64,000 bases of DNA from Oscillibacter sp. (GCA_003539495.1 DPPB01000014.1:1-64000); one strand, 5' to 3'; positions 45,485 to 55,427 are shown, counted from the stretch's first letter. Notes: generated by a model not told the origin, from the sequence alone. Program-made: numbers and translations.

Positions 45485-47227
45485 ATGAGCGAGGAAAACA
45501 AAGTCATCGCCGCTAACGAGCCTGAGCGCGCCGAGGGCAGCAACTTTATTGACAATTTCATCACCGAGGACCTGGCCCCCGGCGGCCAGTACGAGGGCAT
45601 GACCGTCCACACCCGTTTTCCCCCGGAGCCCAACGGTTACCTGCACATCGGCCACTGCAAGGCCCTGTGCATCGACTTCGGTACCGCTGAGAAGTTTGGC
45701 GGTCTGTGCAACCTCCGTATGGACGACACCAACCCCACCAAGGAGGATGAGGAGTTTGTGGGCGCCATCCAACAGGACATCCACTGGCTGGGCTTCGATT
45801 GGGGCGACCGTTTCTTCTTCGGCAGCGACTATTTTGAGGAGGATTACCGCCAGGCGGTGCTGCTCATCCAAAAGGGGCTGGCCTATGTGTGCCAGCTGAC
45901 CCCCGAGGAGTTCAAGGCCAACCGGGGCGACATCGGTGTGCCCGCCATCTCCCCCTACCGGGACCGGCCTATTGAGGAAAGCCTGGACCTGTTCCGGCGT
46001 ATGCGCACCGGGGAATTCCCCAACGGTGCCATGACCCTGCGTGCTAAGATCGACCTTGCCAGCGGCAACTTCAATATGCGCGACCCGGTTATCTACCGCA
46101 TCAACCACATGAGCCACCACCGCCAGGGCGACAAGTGGTGCATCTATCCCATGTACGACTTCGCCCACCCCATCCAAGATGCTCTGGAGGGCATCACCCA
46201 CAGCCTCTGCTCCTTGGAGTTTGAGGCCCACCGGCCGCTCTATAATTGGGTTATTGAGCACTGTGAGTTGCCCGCCCGCCCCCGGCAGATCGAGTTCGCT
46301 CGCCTGGGCATCGACCACACCGTCATGTCCAAGCGCAAGCTCCGGGCCTTGGTAGAGGAGGGCCGGGTCTCCGGCTGGGACGATCCCCGTATGCCCACCC
46401 TCTGCGGCCTGCGCCGCCGGGGCTACACCGCCGCCTCTATCCGTAATTTCTGTGAACGCATCGGCGTGGCCAAGTCCCCCAACGTGGTGGAGTTTGGCTT
46501 CCTGGAGCACTGCCTGCGGGAGGATCTGAACGCCACCGCCGAGCGCACCATGGCTGTGCTGCGCCCCATTAAGCTCACCATTACCAACTATCCCGAGGGC
46601 CGGAGCGAGGTTTTCCAGGTGGAAAACAATCCCACTGACCCCACTCAGGGCACTCACGAGATCACCTTTAGCCGCCACCTGTGGATGGAGGCCGACGACT
46701 TCCTGGAGCAGCCCATCCCCAAGTATAAGCGTCTGTTCCCTGACGGCCCCGAGTGCCGCCTGAAGGGTGCGTATCTGGTGAAGTGTACCGGCTGTGTCAA
46801 GGATGAAAGGGGCCATATCACCGAGGTTCTCTGCGAATACGACCCCAACTCTCGGGGCGGCGACCCCGCTGACGGCCGCAAGGTCAAGGGTGCAACGCTC
46901 CACTGGGTAGATGCGGAAAACTGCCTGGACGCTGAGGTGCGCCTCTATGATAACCTTTTCTCCGATGCCCAGCCTGACGGGCCGGATAAGAACTTCCTGG
47001 ATTGCCTGAACCCCGAATCTCTCTCCATCCTCACCGGATGCAAGGTGGAAAAGGGAATGGCTGCCGTGGCCGCCGAATTTGATAAGCGGGAAAATCGCAC
47101 CGGCACCAACGCCCCCACCTTCCAGTTTATGCGCACCGGCTATTTCTGCATGGATAACCGCCACTGCACAGCAGACCACCTGGTCTTTAACCGCAGCGTC
47201 TCCCTGAAGGACAGCTTCAAAAAGTAA
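45485..47227 (+). CDS. glnS: Glutamine--tRNA ligase
   Basis: A 580-residue class I synthetase. FPPEPNGYLHIGHCKALCIDF holds the HIGH motif near residue 48, and VMSKRKLRALVEEG is the KMSKS-type loop near residue 280. RMDDTNPTKEDEEF is also conserved. The C-terminal anticodon-binding barrel spans about 350-560. Many Firmicutes make Gln-tRNA by GatCAB instead, so a GlnRS suggests direct charging here. AAGGAG precedes the start; single-gene unit with own promoter and terminator. Confidence 0.95.
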   Translation: MSEENKVIAANEPERAEGSNFIDNFITEDLAPGGQYEGMTVHTRFPPEPNGYLHIGHCKALCIDFGTAEKFGGLCNLRMDDTNPTKEDEEFVGAIQQDIHWLGFDWGDRFFFGSDYFEEDYRQAVLLIQKGLAYVCQLTPEEFKANRGDIGVPAISPYRDRPIEESLDLFRRMRTGEFPNGAMTLRAKIDLASGNFNMRDPVIYRINHMSHHRQGDKWCIYPMYDFAHPIQDALEGITHSLCSLEFEAHRPLYNWVIEHCELPARPRQIEFARLGIDHTVMSKRKLRALVEEGRVSGWDDPRMPTLCGLRRRGYTAASIRNFCERIGVAKSPNVVEFGFLEHCLREDLNATAERTMAVLRPIKLTITNYPEGRSEVFQVENNPTDPTQGTHEITFSRHLWMEADDFLEQPIPKYKRLFPDGPECRLKGAYLVKCTGCVKDERGHITEVLCEYDPNSRGGDPADGRKVKGATLHWVDAENCLDAEVRLYDNLFSDAQPDGPDKNFLDCLNPESLSILTGCKVEKGMAAVAAEFDKRENRTGTNAPTFQFMRTGYFCMDNRHCTADHLVFNRSVSLKDSFKK

Positions 47228-47238
47228 GAATGATGTAT

Positions 47239-47277
47239 GTATCCCCCGCGCCGAAGGGCGTGGGGGATACTTTTTTG
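47239..47277 (+). terminator. Terminator after glnS
   Basis: A 14-bp stem with one G-U (47239-47252 with 47257-47270), 4-base loop, then TTTTTT. Confidence 0.9.
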
Positions 47278-47290
47278 GTGTTTCAGGGCG

Positions 47291-47326
47291 CAAAAAGCAG
47301 GGGTGGACAGAATCATCCACCCCTGC
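47291..47326 (-). terminator. Terminator after thrB
   Basis: An 11-bp perfect stem (47297-47307 with 47316-47326), 8-base loop, followed leftward by TTTTT. It lies directly beside the glnS terminator between convergent genes. Confidence 0.85.
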
Positions 47327-47332
47327 AAGGGG

Positions 47333-48208
47333 TCAACTTACTATGATGCCCTCGTGGTCTACAGGCAGGGGGAGCTGACGCCAATGGCCGGGAAGCTCAG
47401 AAAGACGGGCGGCAAGCCTTGCATCAAAATCCAGGTCTGCGGACAGGCACAGGAGGGTGGGTCCCGCACCGGAGATAAAGAACGCCACGCAGCCGCAGCT
47501 ATTAGCCAGGGCCTCGGCCTCGTCAAACCCGGGGATCAGGGCGCGGCGGAAGGGCTGATGGAGCTTATCCCGGAGAGAGACGGAAATGGTCTCCGTGTCA
47601 CCCTCCTCCAGGGCCCGCAGCAGCACGGCCGTACGGGAGACGTTAAAAATAGCGTCTCCGTAGGGAACCTCCTTCGGCAGGACACCTCGGGCCAGGTGGG
47701 TGGAAAGCTGAAAATCCGGGATGAGGGCCGTACAGCGCAGGCGCTTGTGCAGGCTGTACCGGGCGATATAGGGCCGTTCATTTTCCACAAAGGAGGCGAC
47801 CAATCCGCCGAAGATGGCTGGGGCCAGGTTATCCGGGTGGCCCTCAATGTCATTGCACACGGCCAGCAGCTCCGCCCGGGTCAAGGGGGAGCCATGGTTT
47901 GCATTGGCTCCGGCAGCACCGGCAGCGATAAGGGCGGCGCTGCTGCCCAGGCCCCGGCAGATGGGGATCTCCGCCTGCACGGAGATGCGCAGGCCCGGCA
48001 TGGGCAGGCCCAGCTTGGAAAGCACGGCCTTGTAGGCGACCACGGCCAGGTTCTCCGCCGTAGCATATTCCGGGTCAACACCCTCGAAATACAGCCCCTC
48101 GGCCAGCTCCTCAAAGGTGAGGGTGTTATAAAGGGCCAGGGCCAGACCCAGGGTATCAAAGCCGGGGCCCAAATTGGCGGTAGTAGCGGGAACGCGGACG
48201 GTTACCAT
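47333..48208 (-). CDS. thrB: Homoserine kinase
   Basis: A 291-residue GHMP kinase that phosphorylates homoserine in threonine synthesis. VRVPATTANLGPGFDTLGLAL is the N-terminal signature, and the ATP-binding GHMP motif is CRGLGSSAALIAAG near residue 88. A late ISGAGPTLLCL forms motif 3. It overlaps thrC by 7 bases and is the second gene of thrCB. Confidence 0.95.
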   Translation of the reverse strand: MVTVRVPATTANLGPGFDTLGLALALYNTLTFEELAEGLYFEGVDPEYATAENLAVVAYKAVLSKLGLPMPGLRISVQAEIPICRGLGSSAALIAAGAAGANANHGSPLTRAELLAVCNDIEGHPDNLAPAIFGGLVASFVENERPYIARYSLHKRLRCTALIPDFQLSTHLARGVLPKEVPYGDAIFNVSRTAVLLRALEEGDTETISVSLRDKLHQPFRRALIPGFDEAEALANSCGCVAFFISGAGPTLLCLSADLDFDARLAARLSELPGHWRQLPLPVDHEGIIVS

Positions 48209-49668
48209 TGTGCCTCACCTGCCTTCTGCAGGACATAGTCCAGCATGTCCTCCCGGTCGATAACGTCGGTATGCCGCACGGGCTTTTGCCGCAGAGAGGC
48301 GAGATTTTTAGGCACAGGCACGCCGGTGCAGGCGTGGAGAGCTTCCATGACGGCAAATTCATCGTCTGCCACCCGCTGCCCCAGGGCAGATAGAACAGCC
48401 GTGGGGAATTTATAGGGGCTGGCGGTGGAGAGGACCACCACCGGCACACCGTCCCGGTGCATGTGGATAAACTGGTCGGCCACAGTCCAGGCCACGGCAG
48501 TATGTGGATCACAGAGGTATTTTTCCCGGGCCCAGACCCTGCCTATGGTGCGAGCGGCGGCGTCATCATCGCAGCAGCCGCAGGAGAACTCCGCCTGGAG
48601 CTTCTGCAGCAGCTCATCCGTCACCTTATAGTGGCCCACCTCATTGAGGTCCTTCATAAGCCCCGAAACATAGGCATCGTCCCCGGTGAGGAGACTCAAA
48701 AGCCGCTCTAAGTTGCTGGAAACCAGGATGTCCATAGAAGGTGAGGTGGTCTTATAGAAGGTGCGGCGCTTGTCGTAGACGCCGGTGGAGAGGAAGTCCG
48801 TAAGGACGTCGTTGCGGTTGGAGGCACAGATGAGCCGGCCCACGGGCAGGCCCATACGTTTGGCAAAGTAGCCTGCTAAAATGTCGCCGAAGTTGCCGGT
48901 GGGTACGCAGAAATGCACCTTATCCCCCACACGGATGCGGCCGGAGCGCACCAGGTCGGCGTAGGCCTTGAAATAGTACACGATCTGCGGCGCCAGGCGG
49001 CCAATGTTAATGGAATTGGCGGAGGAGAGACGCACGCCGGGCAGGTCCTCCTCGTCACAGGAGGCGAAGATGCGCTTGACGCCGGTCTGGGTATCATCAA
49101 AATTGCCACGGACGGCGCAGACCTTCACATTGCCGCCCTCCTGGGTGACCATCTGCGCCTGCTGCACGGCGGATACGCCCCCGTGGGGGTAGAAGACGAT
49201 GATCTTGGTGCCGGGCACATCCCGAAAGCCCTCCAGCGCCGCCTTGCCGGTGTCACCGGAGGTGGCGGTGAGAATGAGCATCTCGTCCTCAATCCCCTCC
49301 ATGTCCCGGGCCTGACTAATCAGCTGGGGCAACAGGCTCAAGGCTACGTCCTTAAAGGCGCTGGTAGGGCCCCGGAACAGCTCCAGCACATAGCGGTCGC
49401 CCACGGATACCAGGGGAGTCAAGTCCTCTGTCTCAAACTTTCCGGCGTAGCCCCGGCGCACCAAGGCGGGCATATCCTCGTAATCCGGCAGCAGGGCCGA
49501 AAGGATCCGGGCGGACATGGTGAGGGTGTCCTCTTTCATAAGAGATTGCCAATCCAGAACAGGGATAGCTTCGGGCATATAGAGTCCCCCATCCGGCGCA
49601 ATGCCCTGAAGTACGGCGGCCGCAGGAGAGGCCGTGAGGGCGTGGTTGCGGGTGCTTTGATATTTCAT
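48202..49668 (-). CDS. thrC: Threonine synthase
   Basis: A 488-residue PLP enzyme converting O-phosphohomoserine to threonine. The PLP lysine is in GPTSAFKDVALSLLPQ near residue 108. ATSGDTGKAALEGF binds the phosphate. Length fits the long (bacterial/fungal) type. The N-terminus YQSTRNHALTASPAAAVLQG is typical. A GAGAAACTT lies upstream of the ATG. Divergent from lysC. Confidence 0.95.
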   Translation of the reverse strand: MKYQSTRNHALTASPAAAVLQGIAPDGGLYMPEAIPVLDWQSLMKEDTLTMSARILSALLPDYEDMPALVRRGYAGKFETEDLTPLVSVGDRYVLELFRGPTSAFKDVALSLLPQLISQARDMEGIEDEMLILTATSGDTGKAALEGFRDVPGTKIIVFYPHGGVSAVQQAQMVTQEGGNVKVCAVRGNFDDTQTGVKRIFASCDEEDLPGVRLSSANSINIGRLAPQIVYYFKAYADLVRSGRIRVGDKVHFCVPTGNFGDILAGYFAKRMGLPVGRLICASNRNDVLTDFLSTGVYDKRRTFYKTTSPSMDILVSSNLERLLSLLTGDDAYVSGLMKDLNEVGHYKVTDELLQKLQAEFSCGCCDDDAAARTIGRVWAREKYLCDPHTAVAWTVADQFIHMHRDGVPVVVLSTASPYKFPTAVLSALGQRVADDEFAVMEALHACTGVPVPKNLASLRQKPVRHTDVIDREDMLDYVLQKAGEAQW

Positions 49669-49709
49669 ACAAGTTTCTCCAATCTTTTTCTTGCAATTTG
49701 CATAATGAT

Positions 49710-49738
49710 ATGATACACTGTCCCCAAGAAAAAAGCAA
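49710..49738 (-). promoter_or_regulatory. Sigma-A promoter of thrCB
   Basis: Leftward TTGCTT (49738-49733), 17-base spacer, TATCAT (49715-49710), 42 bases before thrC. No T-box or leader peptide is evident in the 157-base divergent gap. I could not find a convincing promoter for lysC. Confidence 0.55.
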
Positions 49739-49825
49739 GTGTTTTTTATATGCGGACAAAATCAACTTTTTTGTCAGCGTGATTGAAAACCTTGCATTAA
49801 TTTCACAGGAAAGCGAGCTGAAAAT

Positions 49826-51145
49826 ATGTTAAAGGTGCTGAAATTCGGTGGCTCCTCCATGGCGGACGCCAAACAGTTTGAAAAGGTAAAGAGCATTGTG
49901 CAGGCAGACCCAGCCCGGCGGGTGGTCATCGTTTCCGCTGCGGGAAAACGGTTTTCCGACGACCACAAGCTGACAGATCTGCTGTATCTGTGCTACGCAC
50001 ATCTGAAATACGGCGTGTCCTGCGACAGTGTGTTTCACATGATCCGTTCCCGGTACATAGAGATCCGGGACCACCTGGAGCTGAAGACCGACCTGGAGAC
50101 GGAATTTGACGCCCTGCGCAGGAAAATGGATGCGGGCATCAGCCAGGACGAGCTGGTAAGCCGGGGCGAATACTTCGCGGCAAAGCTTATGGCGGACTAT
50201 CTGGGCTATGACTTCCTGGACAGTGAGCTGTGGCTGAAATTTAACCTGGACGGCACGGTGGACCAGGAAAAGAGCTACGAGATCCTGGCCCGGATGGCCT
50301 CCGGGCGGCGAGTGGTGATCCCGGGCTTTTACGGCGCCATGCCCGATGGGAGCATCAAGACCTTTACCCGGGGCGGCAGCGACATCACCGGCGCCCTGGC
50401 GGCGGCGGCACTGGATGCGGATGTATATGAAAACTGGACGGATGTGTCGGGCTTTCTCATGGCAGATCCCCGCATCGTGAAGGACCCGCTGCCCATTGAG
50501 CGCATCACCTACTCGGAGCTGCGGGAGCTGAGCTATATCGGCGCCCAGGTGCTCCACGAGGGGACCATCTTCCCGGTGCGGGAGAAGAACATCCCCCTGA
50601 ATATCCGCAATACCAACCAGCCCGACCATCCCGGCACTATGATCATGGAGTCCTTCGATGAGACGGAGGAGGCCAAGGACGGCAACTTCATCACCGGTAT
50701 CGCCGGGCGGAAGAATTTCTCCGTTATCACCCTCACCAAAAACGGCATGAGCAATGAGGTGGGTGTGCTGCGGCGGATATTGGAGGTGCTGGAGAAATAT
50801 CAGCTGGTGCTGGAGTACCTGCCCTCGGGCATTGACAGCGTGTCTCTGGTGGTGGCAGCGGACAAGCTGCGGCCCTGCCAGTATCAGCTGCTGGGCGACA
50901 TACAGAAAATGCTGAAGCCTGACAGCATCCATGTCACCGATGACATGGCCATTGTGGCGGCGGTGGGCCGGAAGATGGCCTTTAAGCCCGGTACATCCGG
51001 CAAGATCTTCGCCGCCCTGGGTGAAAACGGCATCAACATCCGCATGATCACCCAAGGCCCCGACGAGCTGAACATCATCGTGGGCGTGGACAACAAGGAC
51101 TTTGCCGGAGCCATCCGGGTGCTGTATGACAGCTTTGTGAAATAA
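49826..51145 (+). CDS. Aspartate kinase
   Basis: A 439-residue monofunctional aspartokinase, the first step to lysine, threonine and methionine. KFGGSSMADAKQFEKV is the N-terminal nucleotide motif. FTRGGSDITGALAAAALDAD near residue 190 is the amino-acid kinase signature. Two ACT domains (about 295-435) should bind feedback amino acids. It is upstream of asd and divergent from thrCB, so the four genes cover aspartate to threonine apart from homoserine dehydrogenase, which is absent here. Confidence 0.93.
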   Translation: MLKVLKFGGSSMADAKQFEKVKSIVQADPARRVVIVSAAGKRFSDDHKLTDLLYLCYAHLKYGVSCDSVFHMIRSRYIEIRDHLELKTDLETEFDALRRKMDAGISQDELVSRGEYFAAKLMADYLGYDFLDSELWLKFNLDGTVDQEKSYEILARMASGRRVVIPGFYGAMPDGSIKTFTRGGSDITGALAAAALDADVYENWTDVSGFLMADPRIVKDPLPIERITYSELRELSYIGAQVLHEGTIFPVREKNIPLNIRNTNQPDHPGTMIMESFDETEEAKDGNFITGIAGRKNFSVITLTKNGMSNEVGVLRRILEVLEKYQLVLEYLPSGIDSVSLVVAADKLRPCQYQLLGDIQKMLKPDSIHVTDDMAIVAAVGRKMAFKPGTSGKIFAALGENGINIRMITQGPDELNIIVGVDNKDFAGAIRVLYDSFVK

Positions 51146-51162
51146 TCAAGGAGGATTTTATC

Positions 51163-52164
51163 ATGAAAAAGTATAAAGTAGCGATTCTGGGCGCAACGGG
51201 CGCTGTGGGCCGGGAAATGATGAAAATTTTGGCAGAGCGGGATTTCCCTGTGGAGGAGCTGCACCTGCTGGCGTCAGAGCGGTCCGTGGGGCAGAAGATC
51301 GATTGGCAGGGCCGGGAGCTCACGGTGGAGCTGGCCTGCGACGAAGCCTTCCAGGGCATGGACATTGTCCTGGGTGCGGCGGAAAATGACATTGCCAAGA
51401 GATTTGCACCGGCCATCGTAAAGGCGGGGGCTATATTCGTGGACAACTCCAGCGCCTTCCGGCTGGACCCCGATGTACCCCTGGTCATCCCCGAGATCAA
51501 TCCCCAGGACGCCAAGAAGCACAAGGGCATCATCGCAAACCCCAACTGCACCACCATCGTGTCCCTGGTGGCCATCAACGCCCTGAATCAGGACAGCCCC
51601 ATCGAGAGCATTGTGGCAAGCAGCTATCAGGCCACCTCCGGCGCAGGCGCAGGCGGGCCTATTGAGCTGATGAACGAGGTGGAGGCCCTGCGGGAGGGCA
51701 AAAGCTACGAGCCCAAGGTGTTCCAGTATCAGATCGCCTACAATGTCATTCCCCAGATCGGCGGTGAGGCCTTCGAGGGCTACACCTCCGAGGAGATGAA
51801 GATGCAGAACGAGGGGCGCAAGATTATGCATCTGCCGGAGCTGAAGGTCAGCTGCACCTGTGTGCGGGTGCCGGTGGTGCGCAGCCACAGTGTGTCCATC
51901 GTGGTTCGGACCAAGGAGAAGATCTCCGTGGAGCGGGCCCGGGAGCTCATCGCCGCCGCTCCCGGCTGCCGGCTGGTGGACGACCTGAAGAATAAGAAAT
52001 ACCCCATGCCCCTGGATACCAGCGACCAGGATACGGTGTTCGTGGGGCGGATACGGGATGACCTAACCTCTGACAACGGCCTGAACATTTGGTGCTGCGG
52101 CGACCAGGTGCGCAAGGGCGCGGCCACCAACGCCGTGCAGATCGCGCAGCTGCTGACTGAATAA
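51163..52164 (+). CDS. asd: Aspartate-semialdehyde dehydrogenase
   Basis: A 333-residue NADP enzyme. GATGAVGREMMKIL is the nucleotide loop. The active Cys is in NPNCTTIV near residue 128. GAGAGGPIELMNE and the late H in RSHSV (catalytic His) are present. AAGGAGG precedes the start, 17 bases after the kinase stop. Second enzyme of the pathway. Confidence 0.95.
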   Translation: MKKYKVAILGATGAVGREMMKILAERDFPVEELHLLASERSVGQKIDWQGRELTVELACDEAFQGMDIVLGAAENDIAKRFAPAIVKAGAIFVDNSSAFRLDPDVPLVIPEINPQDAKKHKGIIANPNCTTIVSLVAINALNQDSPIESIVASSYQATSGAGAGGPIELMNEVEALREGKSYEPKVFQYQIAYNVIPQIGGEAFEGYTSEEMKMQNEGRKIMHLPELKVSCTCVRVPVVRSHSVSIVVRTKEKISVERARELIAAAPGCRLVDDLKNKKYPMPLDTSDQDTVFVGRIRDDLTSDNGLNIWCCGDQVRKGAATNAVQIAQLLTE

Positions 52165-52312
52165 CCGGCGAAAGGGACTACGGTCTGCTGCACGCATAAT
52201 TTTTGCGCCGGCAGCCTGAGCGGTATTTTTCCCCACGCACATGCAGCGGTGAAAAATAATTTAAAATTTTCGCATCTGCGGATGTGAACTCTGCGTGGCC
52301 TTTCCTACCGCT

Positions 52313-52356
52313 AAAATAATGCACAGCACGCCGTAGAGTGTGCTGTGCATTATTTT
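52313..52356. terminator. Bidirectional terminator between asd and the radical SAM gene
   Basis: A 17-bp perfect stem (52313-52329 with 52340-52356) carrying A runs on one side and T runs on the other, so it can serve both convergent genes. The rest of 52165-52312 shows nothing clear. Confidence 0.85.
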
Positions 52357-52359
52357 TAA

Positions 52360-53247
52360 TTAAAAATCCACGGTGCCGTCCAGCACCTTCAGGTCATAGG
52401 GCTCGAACACTACCTTGCGGTAGGCATCCACATCCATCCTTACGCCGGTCCAATCAGAATGGATCTCGCCGTTCTGCTTAATAAGGATGTCATAGAGAAT
52501 GTCGTAGGTAACGCCATCCGCCCCCTTCTCCGTAATGGTGGAATAGGGCAGGGTCTTATGGTAGGTCATGTGGAGGCCCTTGTAGGCAAAATGGAAGCCG
52601 TTGCGCATACGGCAGCCATCCATCCCCATGTAGGTAAAGTACTTCTTCAGGTCCTGCAGAATGGGGTCATTCTTCTCCTCATACAGGTTCTCCGGCGTGG
52701 TCTCGGTATAGTCGTACCGGAACTGGATGGGGATCTTATAAGGCAGGAAGCGCTCCACATAATCCACCAGCTTAGCGGCGGGATAATTCTTATACAGCAC
52801 GCAGTTGATGCGCGTGGGGCAGGCAATGCGGGCCACGATCTCGTCCGGCGACTCCTCCACATACTTCACCAAATGGCGGGAGATGTTCATGCAGGTGATC
52901 TTGTCCTTGTTTTTCTCGGTGAAGGCCAGCATTTTCTCCGCCGGGCAGTGGGGCTGCACAGGGAAGGTGGTGTTGATATAGATCTTATGGGTGGCGGGAA
53001 TAGCATCCAGCATCTGCTGCAAGGCATTCAGATCCGCCAAGGGCTCCCCGCCGGTGAATACAAAGTCACACGCCGGGGTGATAGAGTCCATGATCCGGAT
53101 GCTGCGCAGAATCGCCTCCAAGCTAAAACCGCTGCAATCGGCGTATTCCTTTTTGTTGATGCAAAACGGGCAGTGGTTGGCGCAATCATACGGAACAAAA
53201 ACCGTGACGGTGGCGCCGCCTGCCCGGGTCTTATAGGGATGGTCCAT
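52360..53247 (-). CDS. Radical SAM protein
   Basis: A 295-residue radical SAM enzyme. The cluster motif CANHCPFC (CxxxCxxC) is near residue 20, followed by the GGEP SAM motif in FVFTGGEPLADL. The remainder includes RFRYDYTE-like strands and a C-terminal ILIKQNGEIHSDW. No twitch or SPASM Cys cluster is visible. The product is unknown. The start follows GAGAGGTAGA with a long spacer. Confidence 0.85.
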   Translation of the reverse strand: MDHPYKTRAGGATVTVFVPYDCANHCPFCINKKEYADCSGFSLEAILRSIRIMDSITPACDFVFTGGEPLADLNALQQMLDAIPATHKIYINTTFPVQPHCPAEKMLAFTEKNKDKITCMNISRHLVKYVEESPDEIVARIACPTRINCVLYKNYPAAKLVDYVERFLPYKIPIQFRYDYTETTPENLYEEKNDPILQDLKKYFTYMGMDGCRMRNGFHFAYKGLHMTYHKTLPYSTITEKGADGVTYDILYDILIKQNGEIHSDWTGVRMDVDAYRKVVFEPYDLKVLDGTVDF

Positions 53248-53367
53248 GGAACGAATCTACCTCTCCGAAAAAAATCTCCCATATATCTTACAACGAATAA
53301 CACCGAAAAGCAAGGAAAACATCCAAAAATCGGTCGTTATTTTCTTGACAAGCTACAAAAACCGCTC

Positions 53368-53913
53368 TCAGTAGGTTTTGCAGGCGCGCAGCTCCCGGCG
53401 AATCTGGCGGAAGGCCGCCTCCTCCCCCTCCTCCTTCAGCAGCAGGAGCCAGCGGCCCAGGAGAGCGGAGGTCTCCTCATGGATCCAAAACCGCCCCTTG
53501 GTGCGCTGGAAATAATCATAGGCCGAGGCATCGGTATACTGATCGCCCTGATAGACCCGGCAGGCGGCGATGCGGTCGCAAAACATCTCCGCCACGTATT
53601 TTTTCGGCATCTTGCAGCCGCCCATGGATACCGTGCCGTCCCGGGCGATACGGTAATCGATCCAGTATTCAAAGTGGTGGCGGTTGCGGCCCTTGTGGTG
53701 CAGCCAGGACAGGCTCACGCCGGTCTCGCTGCGCTCCTGGTCGTTGGGGCTGCGGAAGCCCTGATAATACTTGGCGCTGCGCCAAAACTCCGTAGGGCTG
53801 TACTTGCTCAGGTCGTGGGTCAGGCCCTGCCAATACAGACCCAGCTTAAAGCAGTAGCGCCGCACCAGCCGGCGATGGCGATTGACGGTTTTCAAATGCT
53901 CTCGAATATGCAT
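53368..53913 (-). CDS. DUF5662-family protein
   Basis: A 181-residue protein matching DUF5662. It has HDLSKYSPTEFWRSAKYY near residue 35, LSWLHHKGRNRHHFEYW near residue 65 and a set of conserved His and Asp that suggest a metal site (HD-like). Function is unknown. The ATG at 53913 follows GGGAGGGCCGAGG; five upstream codons in the frame are rejected. Confidence 0.8.
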   Translation of the reverse strand: MHIREHLKTVNRHRRLVRRYCFKLGLYWQGLTHDLSKYSPTEFWRSAKYYQGFRSPNDQERSETGVSLSWLHHKGRNRHHFEYWIDYRIARDGTVSMGGCKMPKKYVAEMFCDRIAACRVYQGDQYTDASAYDYFQRTKGRFWIHEETSALLGRWLLLLKEEGEEAAFRQIRRELRACKTY

Positions 53914-54098
53914 CCTCGGCCCTCCCACGGAAAGATACTGCTATCATATCACAATTTGCGGCAAAAGGACAGGGGCAGCCAGCAGAAAAATAACAAAAGC
54001 CCGAGTCACGGCCTTTTCCGCGGAGGCGCCCCTCCACACAAGGGCATCGACAAACGGAAAAAAATCTGTTATACTGCGCACAAAGGAGTGTGAGTGCA

Positions 54099-54728
54099 AT
54101 GGACAATCTGATCCGCGGCATACGAGTACTGCACCAAAATGCCATCCGTATAGAGGCAGACGGGAGAGTGCTGTACTTTGATCCCTACGGCGTGCAGGGT
54201 GCGCCACACGATGCCGATTACATCTTCGTCACCCACGATCATTATGATCACTTTTCTCCGGGGGACATCGGGCGGGTGTCCAAGGCAGACACTACCTTGG
54301 TCATTCCGGAGAGTGCCCGGGCCGCAGCGGAGGCTGTGGGCCTGGCCGTGCTGCCGGTACAGGTGGGGCAATCCGCCGCCCTGCCGGGGGTAAGCTTCCG
54401 CACCGTGCCAGCCTACAACTTAAACAAAAAATTCCATCCCCGAGCCAAGGATTGGGTGGGATATGTAGCGGAGCTCGGCGGTGGCATCTACTATATCGCC
54501 GGGGATACAGACGCCACGCCGGAGGCCCGAGCCGTCCGCTGTGATGTGGCGCTTCTGCCCATCGGCGGCACCTACACTATGGACGCCGAGGAGGCGGCGG
54601 ATCTGGCCCGCGCCATCCGCCCCCGGGTGGTCGTCCCCACCCACTACAGCCACGCTGCGGCCGCCCGGCAGTTCCGGCAGCTGCTGGAGGGGGTAGTCCC
54701 CTGTCAAATTTTACTGGAAAACCTGTAA
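54099..54728 (+). CDS. MBL-fold metallo-hydrolase (UPF0173/YtkL-like)
   Basis: A 209-residue metallo-beta-lactamase-fold hydrolase. The zinc motif is VTHDHYDHFS near residue 45, with further ligands in AGDTDATPE and PTHYSH. DPYGVQGAPHDADYIF precedes the site. Substrate is unknown. The ATG at 54099 is used because AAAGGAG lies 9 bases before it; a GTG three codons upstream is possible. Preceding bases to 53929 contain only its putative promoter region. Confidence 0.85.
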   Translation: MDNLIRGIRVLHQNAIRIEADGRVLYFDPYGVQGAPHDADYIFVTHDHYDHFSPGDIGRVSKADTTLVIPESARAAAEAVGLAVLPVQVGQSAALPGVSFRTVPAYNLNKKFHPRAKDWVGYVAELGGGIYYIAGDTDATPEARAVRCDVALLPIGGTYTMDAEEAADLARAIRPRVVVPTHYSHAAAARQFRQLLEGVVPCQILLENL

Positions 54729-54770
54729 CGGAGTCTTTTCACTGAATCACCCAATGGAGGAAAAACCGAA

Positions 54771-55337
54771 ATGAATCACAATTTTTTGAAAAACATGGCA
54801 CTGGCGGCTCTGTTTCTGGCCATTGGGCTGGTGCTCCCCTTCTTCACCGGCCAAATCCCCGCTGTTGGCAAAATGCTGCTGCCCATGCACATCCCTGTGC
54901 TGCTGTGCGGCCTGATCTGCGGCTGGCAGTGGGGCCTGGGCGTAGGCTTCGTGCTGCCGGTGCTGCGCTCGGTACTGTTCAGCATGCCCGTTATGTACCC
55001 CACGGCCACGGCTATGGCCTTTGAGCTGGCAGCGTATGGCGCGGTCATCGGGTATCTGTACACCCGGAGCAAATGGCGGTGCGTCAAGGCGCTGTATAAG
55101 TGCCTGATCCCCGCCATGATCGCCGGGCGCATAGTGTGGGGCGCCGTGATGGTCGTGCTGATGGGGCTGGGCGGCAGCGCCTTTACCTGGGAGCTGTTCC
55201 TGGGCGGCGCCCTGCTCAATGCCCTGCCGGGCATCGCCCTGCAGCTGGTGCTGATCCCGGCGGTGATGGTGCTGCTGGATCGGACGAAGCTGGTGCGCTT
55301 TACAAAGCCGGATCCCGCCTGCCGGCAGGCGGGGTGA
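54771..55337 (+). CDS. ECF transporter S component
   Basis: A 188-residue membrane protein with about five helices. LPMHIPVLLCGLICGWQWG and VLPVLRSVLFSMPVMYPTA are typical of ECF substrate-binding subunits. It would use the EcfA1A2T module encoded at 7332-9872. The vitamin cannot be named from sequence, and no riboswitch is visible in the 42-base gap upstream. GGAGGAAAAACCGAA precedes the start. Confidence 0.85.
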   Translation: MNHNFLKNMALAALFLAIGLVLPFFTGQIPAVGKMLLPMHIPVLLCGLICGWQWGLGVGFVLPVLRSVLFSMPVMYPTATAMAFELAAYGAVIGYLYTRSKWRCVKALYKCLIPAMIAGRIVWGAVMVVLMGLGGSAFTWELFLGGALLNALPGIALQLVLIPAVMVLLDRTKLVRFTKPDPACRQAG

Positions 55338-55388
55338 GCGGACGGAGCGGCGGTTTGTTTCTGCTGCCGTCTTCAACATACCTAAAAA

Positions 55389-55427
55389 GCAAAACTGGCA
55401 CCGCATGATTTGCGGTGCCAGTTTTGC
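55389..55427. terminator. Bidirectional terminator between ECF-S and Mur-LRR genes
   Basis: A 15-bp perfect stem (55391-55405 with 55411-55425) with A4 before and T4 after, between convergent genes. Confidence 0.85.

Noticed and set aside
45233..47320. 695-codon open frame on the minus strand
   Set aside because: Exact shadow of glnS, whose HIGH and KMSKS motifs are intact.
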